Source: DTU013 sp964490975 (lineage in GTDB: Bacteria > Bacillota > Clostridia > Acetivibrionales > DTU013). Taken from it: a stretch of 64,000 bases of DNA. The stretch lies in the NCBI GenBank assembly GCA_964490975.1, contig CAZBEQ010000009.1:1-64000 (forward strand), written 5' to 3'. Shown here piece by piece: positions 35,614-44,304 of this stretch. The notes beneath the pieces are model-generated. The model did no database searches, was not told the origin of the DNA, and saw only the letters and a list, made by a program, of their open reading frames with translations. A program made the translations under genes and the position numbers. Position 1 is the stretch's first letter; every line of letters starts with the position of its first letter.

Positions 35614-36462
35614 ATGAGTATGGAAAACTTTGTACCGGTACATATAAATGCAGAAAGAGGCGATTTTGAAGGCAACGGTGTTCATGGACGGTATGTCCTG
35701 CTTCCTGGATCTGAAGGAAGGGCTGAGAAGATCGCCGCCACGTGGAAAAATGTAACTGTAAAGAAGCATCCCAGAAACCATAATTTATACCTCGGTGTTA
35801 TGGAGACCGATTCGGGCGGAATCGACATGGCAGTCATATCTACAGGGATAGGAGCAGCCAGTGCAGATATTATAGTCAACGAGCTGATCCTGCTCGGGGC
35901 GCGGAATCTTATCAGAATAGGTACGTCCGGCTCCATACAGCCGGAATACATACCAGCGGGGTCTGTTGTTGTGCCGACAGGCAGTGTGAAGGATGAAACT
36001 ACTTCAGCCAGATATCTTCCGATCGAATTGCCTGCACTACCGTCAATTGAGTTCATCCTGGCTGCCCGTAGGGCATATGATGAAATATTGGCAGAGGGAG
36101 CAGCTGTTGTAGATATCCATCGTCAGGTGTTTTTTGGAATAGTACATTCGAAGGATTCGCTTTATGCGAGAGAAATGGGTGTGGGACCGAAGCACAGTGA
36201 GAACGAGGAATATATGAAGCTGCTCAAAGCTGGGGGAGTACTGGCCTCCGAGATGGAGACCAGTATACTGTTCACGCTGGGGCAGATATATAGCCAGCAG
36301 TTCAAAAAGGCCGGCGAAACCCCGGTGCTTACAGGTGCTGTGCTTGCTGTCATTGGTGGCTTTACACCCTTTGGCGCGAAGGACACTGAAGCGGCTGCCA
36401 TTGATGCTGCGATATCATACGCTCTAAAAACTGTAGAAATACTCAATAAGTCACGTTCCTGA
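35614..36462 (+). CDS. Uridine phosphorylase-like nucleoside phosphorylase
   Basis: 282 residues of the PNP/UDP family. YVLLPGSEGRAEKIA carries the phosphate-binding Gly/Arg, TGIGAASADIIVNEL and RIGTSGSIQP are core blocks, and ASEMETS is the ribose-binding Glu-Met-Glu site. It should cleave uridine (or a related nucleoside) with phosphate to base plus ribose-1-phosphate for pyrimidine salvage. GGGGAG lies 11 bases before the chosen ATG. Confidence 0.85.
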   Translation: MSMENFVPVHINAERGDFEGNGVHGRYVLLPGSEGRAEKIAATWKNVTVKKHPRNHNLYLGVMETDSGGIDMAVISTGIGAASADIIVNELILLGARNLIRIGTSGSIQPEYIPAGSVVVPTGSVKDETTSARYLPIELPALPSIEFILAARRAYDEILAEGAAVVDIHRQVFFGIVHSKDSLYAREMGVGPKHSENEEYMKLLKAGGVLASEMETSILFTLGQIYSQQFKKAGETPVLTGAVLAVIGGFTPFGAKDTEAAAIDAAISYALKTVEILNKSRS

Positions 36463-36494
36463 CCCAACAGCGCATTGTGAAAACCGGGGCAGTA

Positions 36495-36517
36495 GCGCCG
36501 GGTGTTTAGACCGGCGC
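36495..36517. terminator. GC-rich hairpin between converging genes
   Basis: GCGCCGG (36495-36501) and CCGGCGC (36511-36517) pair perfectly around a 9-nt loop, overlapping the stop of the opposing ABC permease. No T run is present. Confidence 0.5.
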
Positions 36518-37240
36518 AGTTTGGGGCTGGCGCGAAGATACCAGGTAAGTCAAGGCGCTGAATATCAGAGCAGTTATAATAAAGTTGACCGAAGCAAGTA
36601 ATATGCCATTTGGGTTTTCCAAACACAGATAAGTATTGATCAGCTTGACAATATTATTTGTTGGGGTGATTCTGGATGAGATCGGAAGTAGCATAAATGA
36701 CAGGCCGAAGCACACCCAGAAAGCGGTTATAAATATTTTACCGAGTCTATAGGCCAGAGCTCCATATAACGTCGAGAATGATGTTATCATTATAAGCAAT
36801 ACAGCTAAGAACAAGAACTCCGATGCTTTATTGCTGTTTGGATACATGAAATGCAGGAGGTTGTTATCAATTGTTTTCCCGGTGCCTGACAATTTTGTGA
36901 TCAGGCCGTCAACTATTATGGATATCGATGATATAACCGCCATGAGTACTGATAAAATTGTATTTGTCATTGCTCTCGAAAGGAATATTGTCCTCCTGGT
37001 ATTTCCATATATCAACAGATAATTGAATGAAGATTTATAATCAGCTATTACATAGACAAAAGTAAAGATTATGGAACCGATATAAAACCCTGAACTGAAC
37101 GAGCTTACACGTATATCATCAGATATCAATGTAATAGATAACAGACCTACACATATGAAGATGTAAAAGAAAATAAATGTAAGAGTGTTCTTGATCATAT
37201 TACCTGTTTGAAAACGAAAACAGTTTAAGATCCTGTTCAT
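36506..37240 (-). CDS. ABC-2 type permease of the GntR-regulated operon
   Basis: 244 residues with six hydrophobic segments (for example TLTFIFFYIFICVGLLSITL and FLAVLLIMITSFSTLYGAL). It overlaps the ATPase gene by 4 bp (ATGA) and is the last gene of the operon. Confidence 0.8.
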   Translation of the reverse strand: MNRILNCFRFQTGNMIKNTLTFIFFYIFICVGLLSITLISDDIRVSSFSSGFYIGSIIFTFVYVIADYKSSFNYLLIYGNTRRTIFLSRAMTNTILSVLMAVISSISIIVDGLITKLSGTGKTIDNNLLHFMYPNSNKASEFLFLAVLLIMITSFSTLYGALAYRLGKIFITAFWVCFGLSFMLLPISSRITPTNNIVKLINTYLCLENPNGILLASVNFIITALIFSALTYLVSSRQPQTAPV

Positions 37241-38127
37241 TGTACTACCTCCTCCTTATTGCTGCCGGTAAGATATATAAAAAGCTTTTGAACTGGTATT
37301 GGTGAAATATCGACTCCATAAGACTTCAGCTCTTTTAATTTCTCTTCAGTGAATTTTTCAAAAACAGCGGATATTTTTACATTGCCCACCAATTCGGTAT
37401 GGATAACTCTGTAACTACTGACAGCCTGATCAACATTAGCGGCTTTGCCGGAAACATAGAAGGCCATTTCTCTTAGTTCAGTTACCTGAAGCTGGCTTAC
37501 TAGTTCTCCCTCTCTTATGATAATTACTTCCTCAAAAATATCTGCAGATTCTTCAATGAGATGGGTGGAAATGATATATGTTCTGGGGTTATTTGAATAG
37601 TCCTCAAGGAGTTCTCTGTAAAACAGTTCTCTGACTGCTGCGTCAAGTCCTAGAACTGGCTCGTCGAAAATTGTCAGTGGAGCTCTGGAGGCAAGGCCTA
37701 TAACGATGTGCAGTAAGGACTCATATCCTCTTGAAAGTGCTTTGTATTTTTTTCTCACGTTAAGTCCGAATTTAGCACAAAGCTGTTCTGCATATTCCTT
37801 ATCAAAGGTTTCATAAAATAGCGCTGCAGATTTTATAATTTCTGATACTTTCATCGTATCAATGAAGTAATTCTTTTCGGGAATGTAGCAGACCTTCGGG
37901 AGCACCAACTGATTCTCTATTGCTGATTGGCCAAAGAGCATTACTTCACCCTTGTCTGCAAATATCCTGGAGGTGACAGTATCCAGTAAGGTTGTCTTGC
38001 CGGCACCATTACGGCCCAGCAATCCATATATCTTGTTGCTGAGAAGCTTTACTGAGAAATCCTTCAGGGCTGTTACATCCTTATAGCTTTTTGTTAGCGA
38101 AATTGTTTCAAGCACTATATCACTCAT
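37237..38127 (-). CDS. ABC transporter ATP-binding protein (YtrB-like)
   Basis: 296 residues. Walker A GRNGAGKTT, Walker B LTIFDEPVLGLD and the switch His in IISTHLIEESADIF are present. The signature is degenerate (ALSRGYESLLHIV). A ~90-residue C-terminal extension follows, as in YtrB/BcrA-like ATPases. It overlaps the gntR gene by 8 bp. In Bacillus, YtrA-type operons respond to cell-wall antibiotics; a similar role here is inference. Confidence 0.9.
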   Translation of the reverse strand: MSDIVLETISLTKSYKDVTALKDFSVKLLSNKIYGLLGRNGAGKTTLLDTVTSRIFADKGEVMLFGQSAIENQLVLPKVCYIPEKNYFIDTMKVSEIIKSAALFYETFDKEYAEQLCAKFGLNVRKKYKALSRGYESLLHIVIGLASRAPLTIFDEPVLGLDAAVRELFYRELLEDYSNNPRTYIISTHLIEESADIFEEVIIIREGELVSQLQVTELREMAFYVSGKAANVDQAVSSYRVIHTELVGNVKISAVFEKFTEEKLKELKSYGVDISPIPVQKLFIYLTGSNKEEVVQ

Positions 38128-38494
38128 GTGAGCTATCTCCTTTACGAATCATTTCTATAAGATCTTCTGCTCCTATTCCAAGATTTTTTGCCTCTTCCAG
38201 CAGTGTAACCACGAACTTGTCATAAAAGCTGCTTTTGCGTTCTTCTTGTATTGCTTTTTTTGCTCCGGATGCAACGAACATACCAATTCCTCTCCTTTTA
38301 TAAAGAATGCCCCGGTCGACCAGCAGGTTGATGCCTTTGCCGGCTGTGGCAGGGTTGATTTTATATATGACAGCCATTTGATTTGTAGAGGGTATTTGTG
38401 TCTCTTCCTCAATGATGCCTCTTATTATGTCGTCCTCAATGCTCTCCGCTATCTGCAGATATATTGACTTTTCATTGCTAAAATCCAGCTTCAA
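38120..38494 (-). CDS. GntR-family regulator, YtrA subfamily
   Basis: 124 residues: an N-terminal GntR winged helix (YLQIAESIEDDIIRGIIEEE, PSTNQMAVIYKINPATAGKG) and a short helical tail, the compact YtrA form without a large effector domain. It is the first gene of the ABC operon and probably represses it. Confidence 0.92.
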   Translation of the reverse strand: MKLDFSNEKSIYLQIAESIEDDIIRGIIEEETQIPSTNQMAVIYKINPATAGKGINLLVDRGILYKRRGIGMFVASGAKKAIQEERKSSFYDKFVVTLLEEAKNLGIGAEDLIEMIRKGDSSHE

Positions 38495-38523
38495 TACTAT
38501 ACCTCCTGTCCTTTCATTTTATG

Positions 38524-38608
38524 AACCAGATGTCTGCTGCTTTATTATCTGGTTAATAGGTTCATTACTTATGTAATTAACTATACAACAAACCAAGTGC
38601 AGTGTCAA
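38524..38608 (-). promoter_or_regulatory. Promoter and inverted repeat of the gntR-ABC operon
   Basis: On the minus strand TTGACA (38603-38608), 17 bp, TATAGT (38580-38585). Between it and the start lie AACCAGAT (38524-38531) and ATCTGGTT (38547-38554), exact complements with a 15-bp centre, a candidate GntR operator. Confidence 0.75.
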
Positions 38609-38634
38609 CAGGTTTTGGAAAATTTTTTTAATAA

Positions 38635-38670
38635 AAGACGCTTCACCTCAAATAGAGGAAAAAGTGTCTT
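38635..38670 (-). terminator. Terminator of the GHL10-amidase gene
   Basis: AAGACGCTT and AAGTGTCTT arms plus an inner CCTC/GAGG pair form a stem-loop. On the minus strand it is followed by a T-rich stretch. Confidence 0.65.
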
Positions 38671-38751
38671 GAATTGATTCTCGGAACCATTATGCTCAGT
38701 AACTGTCACTTTGTTCAAAACTCGAACTAAAGAACCATCCCTGTTATTCCA

Positions 38752-41682
38752 CTAACGCTGGGCTGAGAAGTAGTCGACGATACCGGAGGCAAGCTTTTTT
38801 GCCAGGTACTCCTGTTCCAGATCATCTGTGAGTAGCTCATGTTCGTCAGGGTTAGGTACAAACCCCATTTCAATAAGCATCGAAGGCGTCCAGGTACCGC
38901 GGACTACATAGAAGTTCGCCCATTTCAGCCCTCTTCCTTTTCGCCCGGCTTCCACGGCGCCTTCTAAAAGCTCCTGGGACAACGGCTTTGCTATTGCTTC
39001 CTTATAGTGGACAGAGAAGCCGTTTAGTACGGATATGTCAACGTTCTGTGCCATACTGTTTGCATGCAGGGACAGGAACATGTCAGGTTTTACGTTTCTT
39101 GAGGCTGTCAGCCTGTCGGAAAGGGACATTGTCACATCAGAGGACCTGGTCATTACTACCTTTGCGCCAAGGCTCTGCAGCTCTGTTCTCAGCTTTATTG
39201 CAGTATTCAGGTTTATTCTTTTCTCAGCGTACAATGTGCCAAGAGGTCCTGTTGCACCGGTGTCGTCACCGCCATGGCCGGGGTCGAGCATTATGACTAA
39301 TCCTGTGAGGGGCTTATCACCTGCAGCTGCTTTTACCGGCCGTTTGATATGCACGATGATACCGTCGGATGTTTTCTCTATATAGTATCCGTCAATATTT
39401 GCATCTGATTTCATTGTAAGCACATACTGCCCAAGGTGCCCGGATTTGGTGAATATTGCAGAAGCGAATGGTGCATCTGCCGGTAATTCCGGTATCACTC
39501 CCGAGGATGCAGCTGAAATGTTTACCTTGAGCTTTGAGCCGTTAAAGGATGAGGTGGCTGCAAGCGATGAGGGGTAAGTGAGCTTCAGACTATCCCATTT
39601 CTCCCCGGATTCATAGACTGCTGATGTGATTTCCGGACTCAGAGATACCTTTGATGTATATGTGGATATACTTGTTTTCCTGACCCAGAGACCGGATGCC
39701 AGCCGTGCATAGCTGCCTGTCATGCCGGTAACATAGTCGACCATGCCCTTTCTGAGCTCATAAGCAGCTCCGTTGCCTGTATTGGATGATTCATACGTAT
39801 CAATGTCCTCGTTAGTGATCTCTGCGTAGAATGGAGAACCTTTCATGATTACTCCGACCTTTGCCGGTGCTTTAGCCGATTTTACAGTTCCTTTGTAGTT
39901 CATCGTATAGACCGGCGAGCCCAGATCGATGTTGCGCGGAGTCCCTGTATATGAAGGAATCGTGTACTTATAGGTGAATGTTGCAGGATATAGTCCACCG
40001 CTTTTTGATGCTGTTTTCATTGTATAAGTTTTTCCGCCGATCTTTACGGTGACCTTCGCACCTGCAGGAGCCTTACAGGACAGTGTGATTTTCTCGCCCG
40101 GCATCCTGTATTCCTGTGACTGAGGGAATACAGAGGAAGCTATGATCTGAGCCTTGCTCATTTTCGCGGCCGTTGATGATCCTGTCGATCTTGTTATCAT
40201 GCGTGTCAAATATGAACCGTCCTGTGAAAATGTAAAGGTGTTGGCACCCTTTTTCAGATCCACAAGCAAACCGAAATAGCCCTTCAGGGATCGGTTTTCA
40301 ACGAGCTGTCCATTGAGATAAAGCGGCTTTGATGGATCGGAGGTGCCGGTGAGATAAAATTTGGTATAGCTGGTGGTAATATTGCGTGACGGCCAGGATA
40401 CGGTTATTGGTACATCCGATGTATTTGGTTCGTTTGATATATTGCCATCAAGCTTGTTAAATACTGCTTTAATCATGGCGCCGAGTGCCGGGTAATTGGC
40501 AAGCGACGTATAATTGTAAAACACGCTGCCTTTTACTTCTGGATAGTTGTTGTTGAGCAGCAGTTGTTTCTCGATCTCCGCAACACCATACCATGGACTT
40601 GATTTGCTAGAATTGCCAGCTTTGTAAGCGGCATGGCCAATATAAAGGTCAACGTCGGTACCGCTGACGATATTTTTCCACCATGTGAGGAGCTTGCTGT
40701 AATCAGCGACGCTAAAGCCAATATTCCAATAGATTTGAGGGCAGATATAATCAACAGTTCCTTCCTTGACCCATTTTCTTGAATCGGCATAGTGATCGTA
40801 GTATGTTTCAAGTCCATTGGTATCACTGCCGAGAGAGTTGTTTTTCTTGTTGGCCCAGATGCCGAAAGGACTTATACCAAACCGTACATTTTTGCCTGAT
40901 GACTCGATGGCATTATGTACACCGGAAACGAGCAGGTCAACATTATTTCTTCTCCAGTCACCTATGTTTTTAAAGCTCTTGCCATATTTTGCAAAGGTTT
41001 CGGAGTCGTTGAAATTAGTGCCTGGATAGAAATAATCGTCAAAATGGATGCCATCAATATCGTAGTTGTCGACCAGTTCCATTACGCTGTCAACTATAAG
41101 CTGCCGTACTTCAGGTATTCCGGGGTTGAAATAAAGGTTGTTGTCAGAGTACTGTACAACCCAATCCGGATTCTTGCGTGCGGGATGGCTGGAATCCAGA
41201 GATTTTATTGTAGGTTTTGGTTCGGTTACGGTTTTCTTTGTAATGCGGTAGGGATTAACCCATGCGTGCAGTTCGATCCCTCGCTTATGGGCTTCAGCTG
41301 TCCAGAAGGACAGCGGGTCAAAGCCTCCGTCGGGAGCTTTCCCCTGTGTGCCTGTAAGGTATTTCGACCAGGGAAAATACTTGGAATTATATAAGGCGTC
41401 TGCTGTAGGCCTGACCTGGAGAAATACAGCGTTGATGCCCATACTTTGAGCATCATCGAGTATTTTTACTGCTTCATCCTTCAATACTTCAGGGTCAGTT
41501 GAAGACTTTTTGGGATAATCGATATTTACGACCGATGCCACCCACAATCCACGCATTCCCTTTTGTTCATTGCTGTTTTGCTCCAGAGCGTAAGTGCTTG
41601 TAGTCAGAAGTGACAAAAGTATTATTACTGTCATTATCGATTTTGCATATCTTATCATATTGTTTTTCATATTGTTTTTCAT
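38752..41682 (-). CDS. Secreted GHL10 glycosidase-like protein fused to N-acetylmuramoyl-L-alanine amidase
   Basis: 976 residues. A signal peptide starts the chain (SIMTVIILLSLLTTSTYALE). Residues ~40-400 are a GHL10/YngK-like glycoside-hydrolase domain (RGLWVASVVNIDYP, DGIHFDDYFYPG, ISPFGIWANK). A beta-rich middle (~420-780) includes stretches like AMIN or bacterial-Ig modules. The C-terminus (~790-976) is an Amidase_3 domain with zinc ligands in LDPGHGGDDTGA, the Glu in AEKRINLNTA, SLHANSM, and catalytic Glu in LIEMGFV. It should bind and cut peptidoglycan, probably in division or sporulation. A Spo0A-like box lies 38 bp upstream. Confidence 0.9.
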   Translation of the reverse strand: MKNNMKNNMIRYAKSIMTVIILLSLLTTSTYALEQNSNEQKGMRGLWVASVVNIDYPKKSSTDPEVLKDEAVKILDDAQSMGINAVFLQVRPTADALYNSKYFPWSKYLTGTQGKAPDGGFDPLSFWTAEAHKRGIELHAWVNPYRITKKTVTEPKPTIKSLDSSHPARKNPDWVVQYSDNNLYFNPGIPEVRQLIVDSVMELVDNYDIDGIHFDDYFYPGTNFNDSETFAKYGKSFKNIGDWRRNNVDLLVSGVHNAIESSGKNVRFGISPFGIWANKKNNSLGSDTNGLETYYDHYADSRKWVKEGTVDYICPQIYWNIGFSVADYSKLLTWWKNIVSGTDVDLYIGHAAYKAGNSSKSSPWYGVAEIEKQLLLNNNYPEVKGSVFYNYTSLANYPALGAMIKAVFNKLDGNISNEPNTSDVPITVSWPSRNITTSYTKFYLTGTSDPSKPLYLNGQLVENRSLKGYFGLLVDLKKGANTFTFSQDGSYLTRMITRSTGSSTAAKMSKAQIIASSVFPQSQEYRMPGEKITLSCKAPAGAKVTVKIGGKTYTMKTASKSGGLYPATFTYKYTIPSYTGTPRNIDLGSPVYTMNYKGTVKSAKAPAKVGVIMKGSPFYAEITNEDIDTYESSNTGNGAAYELRKGMVDYVTGMTGSYARLASGLWVRKTSISTYTSKVSLSPEITSAVYESGEKWDSLKLTYPSSLAATSSFNGSKLKVNISAASSGVIPELPADAPFASAIFTKSGHLGQYVLTMKSDANIDGYYIEKTSDGIIVHIKRPVKAAAGDKPLTGLVIMLDPGHGGDDTGATGPLGTLYAEKRINLNTAIKLRTELQSLGAKVVMTRSSDVTMSLSDRLTASRNVKPDMFLSLHANSMAQNVDISVLNGFSVHYKEAIAKPLSQELLEGAVEAGRKGRGLKWANFYVVRGTWTPSMLIEMGFVPNPDEHELLTDDLEQEYLAKKLASGIVDYFSAQR

Positions 41683-41719
41683 CTTTGGCTCCTTATGTAG
41701 ATACTTATGTTATACCTAT

Positions 41720-41726
41720 TTCGACA
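41720..41726 (-). promoter_or_regulatory. Spo0A-box-like site (TGTCGAA)
   Basis: An exact TGTCGAA on the minus strand 38 bp before the GHL10-amidase start. No consensus sigma-A pair was found nearby, so activation by Spo0A would make sense, but chance is possible. Confidence 0.4.
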
Positions 41727-42270
41727 TAATATTTCTACAAAAGTTTCACTATTACCTTTTAGTTTAACTTATTTTAAACCTATTGTAATTTTTCAGTAAT
41801 AAATTGCAGATATCAGATACAAGATGGCTAATACATGGCTGATTCACTTTTCGCAATCTGGTTAGCTAAACGGACTAATAAGAAAGTTGGCCAAAATTTC
41901 GAGTGAAGGCCAGAATGCCACTATTACAGGTAGTCATAATACCTTATAGCTTGTATTATGTGCACTGACCATTGATGTGAATCAGCAAATTTAAACTATA
42001 AAGTGGCCTATAATTGAAAAAATGGCCAAAAATTTGCGCTGTGACAGGAGGTGATGTGACAAGCCAACGATCTGCCGTCGGCTCTGTCCATGCCCGGAAA
42101 ATTTACGGCCAGTTCAGGCTTGCCAAATAAACTGGTGGAAGTCCAACCTGGCAAAGTCTGGAGAACAGCTGAATTTATTTTATTCAGCGGAATAATATTA
42201 TTATGGAGGATTCTGCATATTAATTATAATAACTTATCTTTCCCAGCCTGGATGACGGAGGTAGACCCAC

Positions 42271-42395
42271 GCTACTCGTTATTGCAATTTTAGGACGCTT
42301 CTGAGGAAAATAGTTCTCAATTTATAGACGATTGGCTATGAACTTGGCCTTTCTACAGCATAATTTTGTTCTAAAGTTGAAATGGTGAGTAGTGC
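42271..42395. repeat. Dispersed ~125-bp repeat, copy B (inverted)
   Basis: Reverse complement of copy A at 23562-23683, about 75% identical, with the strongest blocks GCTACTCGTTATT, TTTTAGGACGC, TTTATAGACGATTGGCTAT and GTTCTAAAGTTGAAAT. It ends 51 bp before the L,D-transpeptidase start, so it may carry that gene's promoter. Confidence 0.7.
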
Positions 42396-42446
42396 GGTGC
42401 AAGTGGGGCTTGGAAGATTAGAGTTAAAATTGTTTTCTATCAGGCG

Positions 42447-43809
42447 GTGCTGAAATTGACGGAGAAAAAAACAGATGCGGTATTGCATATAATTTTGTCT
42501 ATAGTAGTATTGAGCTTCCTTTATTTAAATGCTTTTAGCGGCGTTTTTCCCTCCAAGACCTTCAATAATAAAGCTGCACAGGGTGATGATGCACAATGCA
42601 GCTGTGGTGGAACAGAAAGGGCAATCGATGAGGCTGGCATTTTCACTGATGCCGACGTTGTGTATGTCGAGTCAGGTGGCAGCCCCGAAGCTCAGTCGAA
42701 GTCAGGTGACAGCCCCGAAGTTCAGTCAAAGTCAGGTGACAGCCCCGAAGTTCAGTCGAAGTCAGGTGACAGCCCCGAAGCTCNNNNNNNNNNNNNNNNN
42801 NNNNNNNNNNNNNNNNNNNNNNNNNNNNNNNNNNNNNNNNNNNNNNNNNNNNNNNNNNNNNNNNNNNNNNNNNNNNNNNNNNNCTCAGTCGAAGTCAGGT
42901 GACAGCCCCGAAGTTCAGTCGAAGTCAGGTGACAGCCCCGAAGTTCAGTCGAAGTCAGGTGACAGCCCCGAAGCTCAGTCGAAGTCAGGTGACAGCCCCG
43001 AAGTTCAGTCGAAGTCAGGTGACAGCCCAGATGTAGATCTACTATCCGATGAGAACCATGAAGTTTATTTGGGATCCAGTGGCAGCCCCGAAGCTCAGTC
43101 GGATAAGGGGGAAGCTAGTTCGATCAGCTTTGAGGATGAGAGTGAGGAGAAGAACCATAAAATAAGTCCAACCGGATACCACGTCTATGTCGATCTGGAT
43201 AACCTGCTAATGTATGTGTATAAGGATGGCGAGCCTATAAAGACATATGAAGTCTCCGGCGGCAAGCCAAACGCACCTTCACCGGTGGGAACATGGAGGA
43301 TAATCAGTAAGGATACCTGGGGCGAGGGGTTTGGCGGGGCATGGCTTGGTTTTAACGTCCCCTGGGGGAAGTATGGTATCCATGGTACAAGCGAGCCGTG
43401 GACAATCGGCAGGAGCAATGCATCAAAAGGCTGTATTAGAATGTATAACAGCGATGCAAGGGAGTTGTACAGGATGATTCCGTACAATACGCCTGTTACG
43501 ATAGCCTTTGATAACATACCGTTCTACCCTATGCGAGATGGCGACGTCGGATCCGATGTCCAGGCTGTGGAAAGGGCACTGAAGAAGCTTGGGTATTATT
43601 TCGGCAGTGCTGACGGAGTGTTCGGCAGTTCGCTTAAAACCGCCGTAATGAAATTCCAGAAGGACAATAAGCTATACAACACCGGAGTGGTCAATAACAG
43701 CACATATGAAAAAATTATGCTGCTGGAAAAGGAATATGATGAGAAGCAGAAGCAGCTGAAGAAGGAAAAGGAAGAGGAGCGGAAGCGGCTTGAGCAGGAA
43801 CTGGAGTAG
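42447..43809 (+). CDS. L,D-transpeptidase with tandem-repeat linker and peptidoglycan-binding domain (contains scaffold gap)
   Basis: The N-terminus has one signal or anchor helix (LHIILSIVVLSFLYLNAF). A linker of 10-residue repeats QSKSGDSPEV follows, interrupted by 100 N. Then comes a YkuD domain (HVYVDLDNLLMYVYKDGEPI; catalytic HGTSEPW to SKGCIRM), a PG_binding_1 domain (DGDVGSDVQAVERALKKLGY), and a charged coiled tail. It makes 3-3 cross-links or anchors proteins to peptidoglycan. The two sides of the gap are in different frames because 100 is not the true gap length. The start is uncertain: GTG 42447, or TTG 42456 which has a better AGGCGGTG site. Confidence 0.85.
42667..43032 (+). repeat. 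30-bp tandem repeat (VNTR) encoding QSKSGDSPEV
   Basis: At least four units precede and five follow the N run 42784-42883. Units are nearly identical in DNA, differing mainly GTT/GCT (Val/Ala). Degenerate single units follow near 43070. The repeat caused the assembly break, so the copy number is unknown. Confidence 0.95.
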
Positions 43810-44304
43810 GAGTGAGTAAAAAAACAAGTAATGAGTGGTTATTACTGAGTAAAGTGGTCTTTAACCTCTGATTACCTTACATAATCAAGGCTTTTACTGC
43901 ATTATTGAGCCATATATCAATGAAACCAGATATCACGACACACATTATTGGACTTTTTACTCACCCGATTGATTTTGAGGCAGTCCCGTATCGAAAATTT
44001 TCTTTGAACGATGCGTTATAACAATTAAGTATACAAAAACACTTTACAAAATAACAAATATATGTAAATAATAGCATTATAGCTTAAATAACGAGGCGAT
44101 ATATGTCCCCCACCTCTACTAGATGGCGTATACCGATTTGACTTTCAAGCGGCGAGTATATCTCCCGCCTCGTTGAAACACTGCTGAGGTGAGAAAATTT
44201 TTCTACTAAACGTAATTTACGAAGTAAATTATCGGGTACCGAAAAATTTTTTTTGAACCGAAGTGTTATAATGCTGAATTTATATATAAAATAGGAGTTT
44301 TACT
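43810..44304. other. Intergenic region with hairpin and repeated promoter-like blocks
   Basis: No gene. AACGAGGCG (44090-44098) and CGCCTCGTT (44166-44174) enclose 67 nt and could fold. A ~38-bp block occurs twice, at 43985-44022 and 44235-44273, sharing CGAAAA, TTTGAAC and GTTATAA; the second copy ends 32 bp before the RCC1 gene. Confidence 0.5.

Larger units (their letters stand above)
41683..42446. other. 764-bp intergenic region with repeat copy B
   Basis: No gene is supported. It contains the amidase promoter region with a 0A-like box, two similar words TGGCCAAAATTT (41888) and TGGCCAAAAATTT (42023), a GC-richer stretch 42040-42170 of unknown nature, and the dispersed repeat 42271-42395. 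Confidence 0.5.

Noticed and set aside
42040..42170. Group II intron or structured RNA (GTGGAAGTCC-type words)
   Set aside because: No domain V/VI hairpin or intron-encoded protein could be found.
42090..42293. 67-codon ORF upstream of the L,D-transpeptidase
   Set aside because: No ribosome-binding site and it runs into repeat copy B.
42529..43809. Separate gene starting at 42529
   Set aside because: That frame exists only because 100 N were inserted; the N-terminal helix and repeats in the other frame show a single gene.
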